From Pseudomonas berkeleyensis (lineage in GTDB: Bacteria; Pseudomonadota; Gammaproteobacteria; Pseudomonadales; Pseudomonadaceae), in assembly GCF_014109765.1 (NCBI RefSeq), contig NZ_CP059139.1:5043001-5107000 (forward strand): a DNA stretch of 64,000 nucleotides, written 5' to 3'. A program made the translations under genes and the position numbers. Below, piece by piece: positions 27,238 to 35,625 of the stretch. Below the pieces are notes generated by a model that was not told the DNA's origin, did not search any database, and worked only from the letters and a program-made list of their open reading frames with translations. Position 1 is the first letter of the stretch. Every line of letters starts with the position of its first letter.

Positions 27238-27969
27238 GTGAACATAACAACGACGCTCTCCCGCTACGACCTCCCTCCTCGCAAACAGAAAACCTCAGAC
27301 ACCGACAGCATCTGCCCTCGTTGCCACTCGAAACAGACCCGGCTGTGTGCCCTTGCCCGCGTTCAGGAGCGCAAGCGCATCGCCCGCGAGCTGCACGACG
27401 AACTGGGACAGCAGTTGACTGCCCTGCAACAGGGGCTGGGCGTATTGCGCATCCACCTGGGCCAGGATCGTCCGGACATGCAGGGTCATATCGAGCGTCT
27501 GACCAGCATCACCCACAGCGCCATCGATGTGATCCGTGAAATCCACAACGGCCCACCGATCAAGCAACTGCAGCACAACCTGAGCAGTACGCTCGAAGGT
27601 CTGATCGAGGAGTTCAGGCAATTGTCGGAGATCGACTGCCGCTTCAACCAGCCCAAGCAGAACGTCGAACTGGAGCCCAGTCGCGCAGCGCACCTCTATC
27701 GCATCGTGCAGGAGTCGCTAACCAATATTCTTCGCCACGCCAATGCCAGCCGAGCCGAAGTGAGCCTGGAACGTCGCGAGAATGATTATGTCCTTGAGAT
27801 ATTCGATGACGGCCAGGGCTTCACCCTCAGCGACATCCTGCCCGATTCCACCGGGATTTCAGGCATGCGTGAGCGTGGCAAACAACTCGGCGGCCCCGTG
27901 ATCATCTTCAGCCACCCCGGCCAGGGCACCATCGTCCAGGCCATATTCCCTGTAAAAATCAATACATAA
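27238..27969 (+). CDS. Cytoplasmic NarL-type sensor histidine kinase with N-terminal cysteine cluster
   Basis: A 243-residue HisKA_3/HATPase_c kinase without membrane segments. The phosphoacceptor motif is ARELHDELGQQL (H53), and the ATP-binding lid has FDDGQGF and SGMRERG. No PAS or GAF domain is present. The short N-terminus has CPRCH and a further Cys (C26, C29, C37), which could bind a metal or Fe-S cluster. I used the GTG at 27238; a TTG at 27130 would add 36 residues without homology support. It pairs with the LuxR-type regulator ten bases downstream. Confidence 0.85.
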   Translation: MNITTTLSRYDLPPRKQKTSDTDSICPRCHSKQTRLCALARVQERKRIARELHDELGQQLTALQQGLGVLRIHLGQDRPDMQGHIERLTSITHSAIDVIREIHNGPPIKQLQHNLSSTLEGLIEEFRQLSEIDCRFNQPKQNVELEPSRAAHLYRIVQESLTNILRHANASRAEVSLERRENDYVLEIFDDGQGFTLSDILPDSTGISGMRERGKQLGGPVIIFSHPGQGTIVQAIFPVKINT

Positions 27970-27978
27970 GGAATGCCT

Positions 27979-28617
27979 ATGATCAATCTGATGATCGTCG
28001 ACGATCACACGATCATGCGCGAGGGCCTGAAACGGCTATTCGAACTGGACAAGGACATCCACATCGCCGAAGAGGCGGCCAACGGTCTACAGGCGCTGGA
28101 GCGTCTGAGAGCGACGCACGTAGACCTCCTCCTTCTCGATATCAGCATGCCGGGCCTGAGTGGCGAAGCGCTCATATCGCGGGTCATCCATCAACACCCG
28201 CACCTGCCCATTCTGGTACTCAGCATGCACTGCGACCCGCATGTCGCCATCCGTGTGTTGCGCTCGGGGGCCACCGGCTACCTGACCAAGACGCAATCGC
28301 CGGAGACACTGATCGCCGCAGTGAAGAAGGTCAGCACTGGCGCGCGCTACATCGATCCGGATCTGCTCGAACAGATCGCGCTGAACAGCCTCAAGCCCAA
28401 TCCGCCGAGCGGCCTGGACAGCCTGACCAACCGAGAGTTCCAGATCATGCGACTACTGGCAGATGGCCTGAGCGTCAATCAGATCGCCGAGCAGTTGATG
28501 ATCAGCAACAAGACCGTCAGCACGCATAAGATAAATCTGATGGAGAAGATGGGCTTTTCCAGCAATGCCGACCTGATCAAATTCGCCAGCAAACTCAGCA
28601 CATCCGAACCAGGCTGA
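27979..28617 (+). CDS. NarL/LuxR family response regulator
   Basis: A 212-residue regulator with a receiver domain (phosphoacceptor D54 in LLLLDISMPGLSG) and a C-terminal GerE/LuxR helix-turn-helix (LTNREFQIMRLLADGLSVNQIAEQL, split here by context: about residues 143-205). The ATG at 27979 is favoured over one six bases earlier because AAGGA would be too close to the earlier codon. It is the cognate partner of the upstream kinase. Its place just ahead of the chemosensory operon makes that operon a candidate target. Confidence 0.9.
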   Translation: MINLMIVDDHTIMREGLKRLFELDKDIHIAEEAANGLQALERLRATHVDLLLLDISMPGLSGEALISRVIHQHPHLPILVLSMHCDPHVAIRVLRSGATGYLTKTQSPETLIAAVKKVSTGARYIDPDLLEQIALNSLKPNPPSGLDSLTNREFQIMRLLADGLSVNQIAEQLMISNKTVSTHKINLMEKMGFSSNADLIKFASKLSTSEPG

Positions 28618-28757
28618 GGATTTCCCTAGCATCAACTGGGATAAATTCACGCATAAATACAGCATATCCCGATGCCCCCTGCCAAAGGGCCTCATGCATG
28701 CTCCGACTGTCGACGGAACGATAACCGGCACCCTGCAGGAACTTCCCCTTCTAGCCT

Positions 28758-28772
28758 GGCACCTGTTCCGCG
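28758..28772 (+). promoter_or_regulatory. Weak sigma54-like promoter candidate ahead of the chemosensory operon
   Basis: TGGCACCTGTTCCGC has a consensus -24 element (TGGCAC) and ten bases between GG (28759-28760) and GC (28771-28772), but the -12 element is CCGC instead of TTGC. It ends 33 bases before the first gene. It is listed because Pseudomonas motility genes often use RpoN; the match is only partial. Confidence 0.3.
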
Positions 28773-28805
28773 ATCACCTGACCCCAGCAGTCGCGGAGCC
28801 AAGAA

Positions 28806-29951
28806 GTGCGCGATCAGAACCTCCCCCTGGTTATCCCATCGCTAACGCTGCTGGCCGGCATCGTGGCTGTTGTTCTGGTCGGCATTGGCTGGCTGGGTAC
28901 CATCCCCGCGTTGCTTGGTCTGCTGCTGGTTGGCGGCTTACTCCTCCTCCAGCAGCTAAGGCACAGCACAGCGCCGCAACCCGTCGCCGCCCAGAGCGCT
29001 GACGAGCAACACCCGCAGCGAGATGTAGAGGAGCTATGCGAGCAGACGTTGCCGCTGTGGTCGCAACAGATTCATTCCGCACGCAGCCATACCGAAGAAG
29101 CCATCAGCGCCCTGAGCGAGCGCTTCGCCAACCTTTCCGTGCGTATCCAGCAAAGCCTGGGCAACGGCCCCGAGCGTGAGGCCGGCAACCGCCTGGTCGC
29201 ACTGCTGTCCACCAGCCAGCACGAGCTGGACATGATCATCATGGCATTGCGCGAGGCACTGGCCAGCAAGGAATCCCTGCTCAAGGAAGTGACGGAACTA
29301 TCGAACTTCACCGACCAGTTGCAGGAGATGGCGCAGGACGTCGCCGATATCGCCAAGCAGACCAATCTGCTGGCGCTCAACGCCGCTATCGAGGCCGCAC
29401 GTGCAGGCGAAAGCGGTAGAGGCTTTGCCGTGGTCGCCGACGAGGTGCGCAAGCTGTCCACCATGTCCGGCAGCACCGGCCAGCGCATCGGCGAAACCGT
29501 GACCATCGTCAACACGGCGATCCACAAGACCCTGGACATCTCCCGCGAATACGCCAAGACCGACGCCATCACCCTGAACAACGCCAGTGACGTGATCAAG
29601 GGCGTGATCACCCGCTTCCATCACAGCGCCAGCGGCATCGTCAGCCACAACGAAGCGATGCGCAGTCAGAGCGAAATCGTCGCTCAGGACATCGCCGAAG
29701 TGTTGGTAGCGCTGCAATTCCAGGATCGCATCAGCCAGATGCTCGGGCATGTGAGCAGCGACATCGACAAGCTCTTCGACCACATCCACGCCAGCAACGA
29801 ACAACGCCGGCTCGGCCATCAACCTGCGCCCCTGGACATCCCGCGCTGGCTGGATGAACTGGCCCAGACCTACACCATGCCCGAGCAGCATGACATCCAC
29901 CGGGGCGAAGCACCCGGCAAGCGTAACGATTCCGAAATCACTTTCTTCTGA
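28806..29951 (+). CDS. Short receptor-like MCP protein with CheZ-like C-terminal motif
   Basis: A 381-residue protein with a GTG start preceded by GAGCCAAGAAG. Two adjacent N-terminal membrane helices (about residues 5-27 and 30-47) form a hairpin with almost no periplasmic loop and no HAMP domain. The middle carries the MCP signalling tip ([21 protein letters not shown], about residues 180-200, then [15 protein letters not shown]). The C-terminal part ends with [12 protein letters not shown], in which D307-x3-Q311 resembles the active-site DxxxQ of the CheY-P phosphatase CheZ. It opens an operon that has cheY next and no cheZ gene. The phosphatase idea is inference. Confidence 0.82.
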   Translation: MRDQNLPLVIPSLTLLAGIVAVVLVGIGWLGTIPALLGLLLVGGLLLLQQLRHSTAPQPVAAQSADEQHPQRDVEELCEQTLPLWSQQIHSARSHTEEAISALSERFANLSVRIQQSLGNGPEREAGNRLVALLSTSQHELDMIIMALREALASKESLLKEVTELSNFTDQLQEMAQDVADIAKQTNLLALNAAIEAARAGESGRGFAVVADEVRKLSTMSGSTGQRIGETVTIVNTAIHKTLDISREYAKTDAITLNNASDVIKGVITRFHHSASGIVSHNEAMRSQSEIVAQDIAEVLVALQFQDRISQMLGHVSSDIDKLFDHIHASNEQRRLGHQPAPLDIPRWLDELAQTYTMPEQHDIHRGEAPGKRNDSEITFF

Positions 29952-29959
29952 GGTTCCCC

Positions 29960-30328
29960 ATGGGCAAGACCGTACTCATCGTCGACGATTCCGCCTCCAT
30001 CCGGCAGGTCGTCAGCATCACGCTCAAGGGCGCTGGCTACGACGTGATCGAAGGCTGCGACGGCAAGGACGCACTGGGTAAGCTGGACGGGCGCAAGGTG
30101 CACCTGATCATCAGCGACGTGAACATGCCGAACATGGACGGCATCACCTTCCTCAAGAACGTCAAGCAACTACCCGCCTACAAGTTCACTCCGGTGATCA
30201 TGCTCACCACCGAAGCCGGTGAAGCGAAGAAGGAAGAAGGTCGCGCAGCCGGTGCCAAGGCCTGGGTGGTCAAACCTTTCCAGCCAGCGCAGATGCTCAC
30301 CGCCGTCTCCAAGCTGATCCTGCCTTGA
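29960..30328 (+). CDS. cheY: Chemotaxis response regulator CheY
   Basis: A 122-residue stand-alone receiver. The acidic pair D9-D10, phosphoacceptor D53 (IISDVNMPNMDG), T83/T84 in MLTTEAG and K106 in VVKPFQ are all in place, so it should be phosphorylated by the CheA of this operon. It follows the short receptor-like gene by eight bases. Confidence 0.94.
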   Translation: MGKTVLIVDDSASIRQVVSITLKGAGYDVIEGCDGKDALGKLDGRKVHLIISDVNMPNMDGITFLKNVKQLPAYKFTPVIMLTTEAGEAKKEEGRAAGAKAWVVKPFQPAQMLTAVSKLILP

Positions 30329-30338
30329 GGCCAACGCC

Positions 30339-30659
30339 ATGACAGAAGCGTCGGGCGAGAACCTGTATCGCATCCTCCCACTGGAAGGCGGGCTGACCAT
30401 CTACAGCGTCAGCGAACACATGGGGCTGCTGCTGCGGGCCCTGGCGCCTGGCGCTGAAGTCGAACTGGATCTCTCGGCCCTCGACGAACTCGACTGTGCA
30501 GGTCTCCAGCTGCTGGTGCTGACCAAGCAGGAAGCCAGCCGTCAGGGCTGCCAGCTGCGTCTTAGCCACCACAGCCCGGCTGTGATCGAGGCGTTCGAAC
30601 TCAGCGGGCTCGCCTCCTTCTTCGGCGATCCCATTCTGATCAAACCCAGCGACGAGTGA
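30339..30659 (+). CDS. STAS domain protein of the chemosensory operon
   Basis: A 106-residue single STAS (anti-sigma-antagonist-like) domain. The phosphorylation loop that usually reads D-S/T-A-G reads DCAGLQLL here, with Cys53 in the acceptor position, so regulation by Ser/Thr phosphorylation is doubtful. It sits between cheY and cheA with gaps of 10 and 6 bases. Its role in chemosensory complexes is not established; MlaB-type binding or scaffolding roles are possible. Confidence 0.85.
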   Translation: MTEASGENLYRILPLEGGLTIYSVSEHMGLLLRALAPGAEVELDLSALDELDCAGLQLLVLTKQEASRQGCQLRLSHHSPAVIEAFELSGLASFFGDPILIKPSDE

Positions 30660-30665
30660 CGCAGT

Positions 30666-32855
30666 ATGGATATGGACGAAGTACTCAAGATCTTCATCGC
30701 TGAAAGCCGAGAACTGCTCGAACTGATGGAGGAAGCACTGCTCCTACTGGAAAGTGCCCCCGAAGACGCCGACACCATCAATGCGATCTTTCGTGCCGCC
30801 CACACGATCAAGGGCTCGGCCGGACTGTTCGGCCTCGACCTCATCGTCGACTTCACCCATATCGCCGAAAGCGTCCTCGACCGCATCCGCAACGGTGAAC
30901 TGCACTTCGATGAAACCCTCACCGCGCTGTTCCTGCAGGTTGGCGATCACCTCGGCAAACTCATCACCCACCTTGACGAAGGCCATGATCTCGAACAACT
31001 GGACGCCGAGAGCCTGGAGCAGAACCGTCTGCTCGGGGAGCGCCTGAGCGCCTACATGGCGCCACCCAGAAATCCCGGCGGACTGCCTGCCAACCATGAA
31101 CGGATCGAGCGCAGTACCCAGGACGGGCTCAGCGCCGATCACTGGCACCTGTCGCTGCGCTTCGGCCCCGATACCCTGCGCAATGGCATGGATCCGCTGT
31201 CCTTGCTGCGCTACCTCAATACCTTTGGCCGCATCGTCAATATCGTTCCGCTGCTCGACCGCGTGCCGCCAGCGGCTGAGATGGATCCCGAAACTTGCTA
31301 CCTCAGCTTTGAGGTCGCCTTCGCCAGTGACGCCGACAAGGCCACCATCGAGGGCGCCTTCGAGTTCGTCCGCGAAGACAGCCTGATCCGCATCCTGCCT
31401 CCGCACAGCAAGTCCAACGAATACCTCGAACTGATCCGTGCCCTTCCTGAAGAAGATATGCGCCTGGGCGAAATCCTCATGCGCTGCGGCACCCTCACGG
31501 CCGCAGAGCTTCAGGATGTACTGCACGCCCAGGTTCAAGGACAGCAAGAAGCCGAAACCCGCCCCATCGGCCAGGTGTTGATGGAAGAGAGCCTGGTACA
31601 ACCACCGGTGATCGCAGCGGCGCTGCAAAAGCAGCAGCAGGTCAAGGAAAGTCGCAACAACGAGAACAACCTGATCCGCGTTGATGCCGGCAAGCTCGAC
31701 CAACTGATCAACCTGGTCGGCGAACTGATCATCGCTGGCGCCGGCGCACGCATGACAGCCCAACAATGTGGCAATGCCGAAATGCTGGAGTCCACCGAAC
31801 AACTTTCGCGCCTCGTGGAAGAAGTGCGCGACTCGGCATTGACCCTGCGCATGGTGCAGATCGGCGCCACCTTCAACCGCTTCCAGCGTGTGGTGCGCGA
31901 CGTTTCACGCGAGATCGGCAAGGACATCACCCTGTCCATCAGCGGTGGCGAAACCGAGCTGGACAAGACCGTGGTCGAGCGCATCACCGACCCGCTGACT
32001 CACCTGGTGCGCAACGCCATGGATCATGGCATCGAACCCTTGGCAGTGCGCCAGGCACGAGGCAAGCCCGCGCAAGGCAACGTGCGCCTGAACGCCTACC
32101 ACGACGCAGGCAGCATCGTGCTGGAAGTGACGGACGACGGTGGTGGTCTTGACCCTCAGCGGATCCTCGCCAAGGCCCGCGAGCGCGGGCTGATCAGCGA
32201 CGGGCAGGTGCTGACCGAAAAGGAAACGTTCAACCTTATCTTCGAACCAGGCTTCTCCACCGCCGACCAGGTCAGCAATCTCTCGGGGCGCGGCGTCGGT
32301 ATGGATGTGGTCAAGCGCAACATTTCCGCCCTGCGCGGCAACATCGAGCTGGACAGCCGCCTGGGTGAAGGTACCTGCGTACGCATCCGCCTGCCGCTGA
32401 CCCTGGCCATCATCGACGGTTTCCTGGTCGGTGTAGGCCCGGCGGGTTACGTGATCCCGCTGGATCTGGTCGAGGAATGCATCGAACTCGAGCCTGGCGC
32501 ATGCCATGACCGCGGCCACATCTCGCTACGTGGCGAGGTATTGCCATTCATCCGCATGCGCGAGCTGTTCGATGAGGAAGGCCAACCACCAAGGCGCGAA
32601 AACGTGGTCGTCGTCAGCTACGCCGGCCAGCGTGCCGGATTGGTCGTCGATCACCTGATGGGCGAATTCCAGACCGTGATCAAGCCGCTGGGCAAGCTGT
32701 TTGGCACCTGCCGGGGCATTGGTGGTTTCACCATCCTGGGCAGTGGCGCCGTCGCGCTGATCCTCGACATACCCAGCCTCTTGACCGACCTCGCACACCC
32801 GACTGCCCACGCTGCACCCGCTGCACCCGCTGCACCCGCTGCCATCGAAGCCTGA
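30666..32855 (+). CDS. cheA: Chemotaxis histidine kinase CheA with MshEN-like linker repeats
   Basis: A 729-residue kinase. The order is HPt (residues 1-~105, H46 in AAHTIKG), a ~80-residue region typical of some CheA proteins (about 160-240), a linker with two MshEN-like repeats (R266-LGEIL and R299-PIGQVL), dimerisation (about 335-395), HATPase (HLVRNAMDHG, DDGGGLDP, GRGVGMDVV) and a CheW-like regulatory domain to about 710. A classical P2 CheY-binding domain is not obvious. The C-terminus ends in an Ala/Pro repeat. It phosphorylates the CheY and CheB of this operon. Confidence 0.94.
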   Translation: MDMDEVLKIFIAESRELLELMEEALLLLESAPEDADTINAIFRAAHTIKGSAGLFGLDLIVDFTHIAESVLDRIRNGELHFDETLTALFLQVGDHLGKLITHLDEGHDLEQLDAESLEQNRLLGERLSAYMAPPRNPGGLPANHERIERSTQDGLSADHWHLSLRFGPDTLRNGMDPLSLLRYLNTFGRIVNIVPLLDRVPPAAEMDPETCYLSFEVAFASDADKATIEGAFEFVREDSLIRILPPHSKSNEYLELIRALPEEDMRLGEILMRCGTLTAAELQDVLHAQVQGQQEAETRPIGQVLMEESLVQPPVIAAALQKQQQVKESRNNENNLIRVDAGKLDQLINLVGELIIAGAGARMTAQQCGNAEMLESTEQLSRLVEEVRDSALTLRMVQIGATFNRFQRVVRDVSREIGKDITLSISGGETELDKTVVERITDPLTHLVRNAMDHGIEPLAVRQARGKPAQGNVRLNAYHDAGSIVLEVTDDGGGLDPQRILAKARERGLISDGQVLTEKETFNLIFEPGFSTADQVSNLSGRGVGMDVVKRNISALRGNIELDSRLGEGTCVRIRLPLTLAIIDGFLVGVGPAGYVIPLDLVEECIELEPGACHDRGHISLRGEVLPFIRMRELFDEEGQPPRRENVVVVSYAGQRAGLVVDHLMGEFQTVIKPLGKLFGTCRGIGGFTILGSGAVALILDIPSLLTDLAHPTAHAAPAAPAAPAAIEA
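32811..32843 (+). repeat. 9-base tandem repeat at the end of cheA
   Basis: Three exact copies of GCTGCACCC (32811-32837) followed by GCTGCC. They encode an AAP-type tail after the CheW-like domain. Being in frame, copy-number slippage would change tail length without a frameshift. Confidence 0.85.
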
Positions 32856-32879
32856 ATCCAACGACAGAGCCCTAACACC

Positions 32880-33449
32880 ATGAGTCTTCCCAGCAGCCCA
32901 GCCAGCCTCGAGCAACATCCGCTGGTGAGCAGTACATCTGCGCAAGAGCAGAGCCTGCCGCAGCAGTACCTGACGTTCGAGCTCAACGAACGCCGCTACG
33001 CGCTGGATGGTCTGTGCGTGCGCGAAATCATCGAGTACCCGCAACTGACACGTGTGCCCATGGCTGCCACCTGCATCCATGGCGTCATCAACCTGCGCGG
33101 GGCCGTGGTACCAGTGATCGACCTGAGCCTGCGCTTCGGCCAGGGCGCGAGCCGTATAGACAAACGCACCTGCATCATCATCGTCGAGGTCACGGACGAC
33201 GAGGACGCCCACGTACTGGGCATCATCGTCGACGCCGTCAGCGAAGTCCTCGAAGTGGCCGCCAGCCAAGTGCGGCCAGCCCCGACCTTCGGCAACCCCG
33301 TTCGCGCCGACTTCATCCACGGCATGGTTCGCCAGGGTGACGAATTCATCGTTTTGCTGACCATCGAAAACACCCTGGCGGTTGCCGAAATCGCGGCTTC
33401 CGGCAGCACCACGCACGCACGACAAGCGCTTGAGCGCCCGGCTAGGTAA
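32880..33449 (+). CDS. cheW: Chemotaxis coupling protein CheW (first copy)
   Basis: A 189-residue CheW with a ~30-residue Ser/Gln-rich N-terminal extension ahead of the fold ([20 protein letters not shown]). The motifs [14 protein letters not shown] and [15 protein letters not shown] are canonical for coupling receptors to CheA. It lies 24 bases after cheA. A second cheW follows the receptor gene, so this array has two adaptor types. Confidence 0.94.
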   Translation: MSLPSSPASLEQHPLVSSTSAQEQSLPQQYLTFELNERRYALDGLCVREIIEYPQLTRVPMAATCIHGVINLRGAVVPVIDLSLRFGQGASRIDKRTCIIIVEVTDDEDAHVLGIIVDAVSEVLEVAASQVRPAPTFGNPVRADFIHGMVRQGDEFIVLLTIENTLAVAEIAASGSTTHARQALERPAR

Positions 33450-33465
33450 TACGGAGAGAGTAACC

Positions 33466-35109
33466 ATGTTCAAGAATATGAGAGTGGCGACCAAGCTTGG
33501 CCTGGGCTTTGGCTCGGTCGTGGCCCTGCTGGTGCTGGCGACGGTGCTCGGGGTCATGCGCATGAGCGCGATCAATGCGGCCAACGACTTCATCGTATCT
33601 GATCGCTATCCCAAGATCGTTCAGTCCAACACCATCAAGGAGGAGACCCTCAACCAGGCCCGACTGGTGCGAGATCTGATCATTCGTGATGATCCGGCAG
33701 CCGATGCAAAGAACATGGAAGGCATCACCGTCAGCCGTGAGCGTCGGGCCAGCGCTTTCGAAGAGCTGCAGAAAACCGTGAATACGCCGCAAGGGCGCGA
33801 TCTGCTGGCACGCATCAATGCTGCTCGCATGCTGGTAGGCCAGCGCTATGAAGAGCTGTTCACCTTCGTTGACGACTCCGAACGTGCTCTGGCCTATCTC
33901 TACGATCAGGTGGTTCCTGCCAACAACGAGTTGCTGGCGTCTGCCCAGGCCATGGTGGACTTCCAGAGTGGTCTGATGGACAAGAGCGCAGAGGAAGCAA
34001 CGGCGCTCTATGAAGAGTCGCGCATGCAACTGATGATCATCGGTGGCGCTGCCGTGCTGATCTCCATTCTGCTCGCCTGGCTGATTACCCACAGCCTGCT
34101 GCGCCAACTCGGTGGTGAGCCGGGCTACGCGGCTGAAGTGGTAACCCGCATCGCCGAGGGCGACCTCCGGGTGGAGGTCGCTACCCGCAACGGCGATACC
34201 ACCAGCATGCTCGCCGCCATCAAGAGCATGTCGCAGCGCCTGGCCCAGATCATCACCGAAGTGCGTAGTTCTGCCGACTCGCTGACCAGCGCCTCCGAGG
34301 AGATTTCCGCCACGGCTCAGAGCATGAGTCAGGCCGCTTCCGAACAGGCGGCCTCGGTCGAGGAAACCAGCGCTTCGATGGAGCAGATGTCGGCGTCCAT
34401 CGCGCAGAATACCGAGAATGCGCGCATCACCGACGGCATGGCCAGCAAGGCCAGCGGCGAAGCCGGCGAAGGTGGCCAGGCGGTCAAGGAAACCGTACGC
34501 GCCATGAAAACCATCGCTGACAAGATCGGTATCGTCGACGACATCGCCTACCAGACCAACCTGCTCGCACTCAACGCCGCCATCGAAGCTGCGCGTGCCG
34601 GCGAGCACGGCAAAGGCTTCGCCGTGGTAGCTGCCGAAGTTCGCAAGCTGGCCGAGCGCAGCCAGGTGGCCGCCCAGGAAATCGGCGAGGTGGCCAAGTC
34701 CAGCGTACAACTGGCCGAACGCGCCGGCACCCTGCTTGACGAGATCGTGCCGTCCATCGCCAAGACCTCCGATCTGGTGCAGGAAATCTCTGCGGCCTCC
34801 GAGGAGCAGAGCTCCGGCGTCGGCCAGATCAGCACGGCGATGAACCAACTCAATGAAATCACCCAGCAGAACGCCTCTTCCTCCGAGGAGCTTGCGGCCA
34901 CTGCAGAGGAAATGAGCGGCCAGGCAGAGCAACTGCAACAGCTGATGGACTTCTTCAAGCTCAACAGCATGGCCACTGGGCGCAGCCAGCAACGCCACGT
35001 TCAACAGCCACGCCCGAGCCACTCATCGCGGGCACAAACCATCGACGATGACGCCGCGATGCCAATGGCAGGCGGTCTTCCGGCCGGTTACGTGCGCTTC
35101 CAGGAGTAG
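33466..35109 (+). CDS. Methyl-accepting chemotaxis protein with 4-helix-bundle sensor
   Basis: A 547-residue transmembrane receptor; the ATG at 33466 has GGAGAGAG upstream. It has a first membrane segment at residues ~10-32, a periplasmic four-helix-bundle domain (MCP_4HB type, about 33-187), a second membrane segment (about 188-208), HAMP (to about 265) and a cytoplasmic signalling domain with the tip [18 protein letters not shown]. The C-terminus reads GYVRFQE; GYVRF fits the aromatic-x2-aromatic pattern of CheR/CheB tethers but is followed by two more residues. The ligand is unknown. Confidence 0.92.
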   Translation: MFKNMRVATKLGLGFGSVVALLVLATVLGVMRMSAINAANDFIVSDRYPKIVQSNTIKEETLNQARLVRDLIIRDDPAADAKNMEGITVSRERRASAFEELQKTVNTPQGRDLLARINAARMLVGQRYEELFTFVDDSERALAYLYDQVVPANNELLASAQAMVDFQSGLMDKSAEEATALYEESRMQLMIIGGAAVLISILLAWLITHSLLRQLGGEPGYAAEVVTRIAEGDLRVEVATRNGDTTSMLAAIKSMSQRLAQIITEVRSSADSLTSASEEISATAQSMSQAASEQAASVEETSASMEQMSASIAQNTENARITDGMASKASGEAGEGGQAVKETVRAMKTIADKIGIVDDIAYQTNLLALNAAIEAARAGEHGKGFAVVAAEVRKLAERSQVAAQEIGEVAKSSVQLAERAGTLLDEIVPSIAKTSDLVQEISAASEEQSSGVGQISTAMNQLNEITQQNASSSEELAATAEEMSGQAEQLQQLMDFFKLNSMATGRSQQRHVQQPRPSHSSRAQTIDDDAAMPMAGGLPAGYVRFQE

Positions 35110-35112
35110 CCG

Positions 35113-35625
35113 ATGGCTGCCGCAATCAGCAATGCCGCCGGCCAGTACCTGACGTTTACCCTGGCTCAGGAGCTGTTCGCCGTCGATATCCATGCCGTAC
35201 GCGAGATCATCGAGTACGGCCGGCTGACCAGCGTACCGATGATGCCGCCGAGCATACTTGGCGTCATCAACCTACGTGGGGCTGTCGTGCCGGTCATCGA
35301 TCTTGGCCTGCGCTTCGGCGGCAGTGCCACGGCGATCGGCCCACGTACCTGCATCGTCATACTGGAAATCGCCTCGACTGAGGGGCTACGCGTCATCGGC
35401 ATGGTGGTCGAAGCGGTCAACGAAGTGCTGGAGCTGGGTAGCGGGCAGATCGAGCCCGCCCCAAGCTTCGGTAATCATATCCGCGCAGACTTCATTCGCG
35501 GCATGGGCAAGCTGGATGATCGGCTGGTCGTGCTGCTCGATGTTGGTCGGGTGCTATCGGATGATGAAATAGCGCTGCTGGAGCAAGCCAGCGCACACCG
35601 CGGGACGATGCAGGACAATCCATGA
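35113..35625 (+). CDS. cheW: Chemotaxis coupling protein CheW (second copy)
   Basis: A 170-residue CheW (QYLTFTLAQELFAVDIHAVREIIEYG, seen as separate parts of its first strands) with the conserved [19 protein letters not shown]. It starts three bases after the receptor gene and overlaps cheR by four bases. It lacks the N-terminal extension of the first CheW and differs at the receptor-contact loop (GRLTSVPMMPP), so the two may not be interchangeable. Confidence 0.94.
   Translation: MAAAISNAAGQYLTFTLAQELFAVDIHAVREIIEYGRLTSVPMMPPSILGVINLRGAVVPVIDLGLRFGGSATAIGPRTCIVILEIASTEGLRVIGMVVEAVNEVLELGSGQIEPAPSFGNHIRADFIRGMGKLDDRLVVLLDVGRVLSDDEIALLEQASAHRGTMQDNP

Noticed and set aside
33442..35022. Long antisense open frame (526 codons) opposite the chemoreceptor gene
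   Set aside because: Low-complexity mirror of the receptor; no domain and no start signal.
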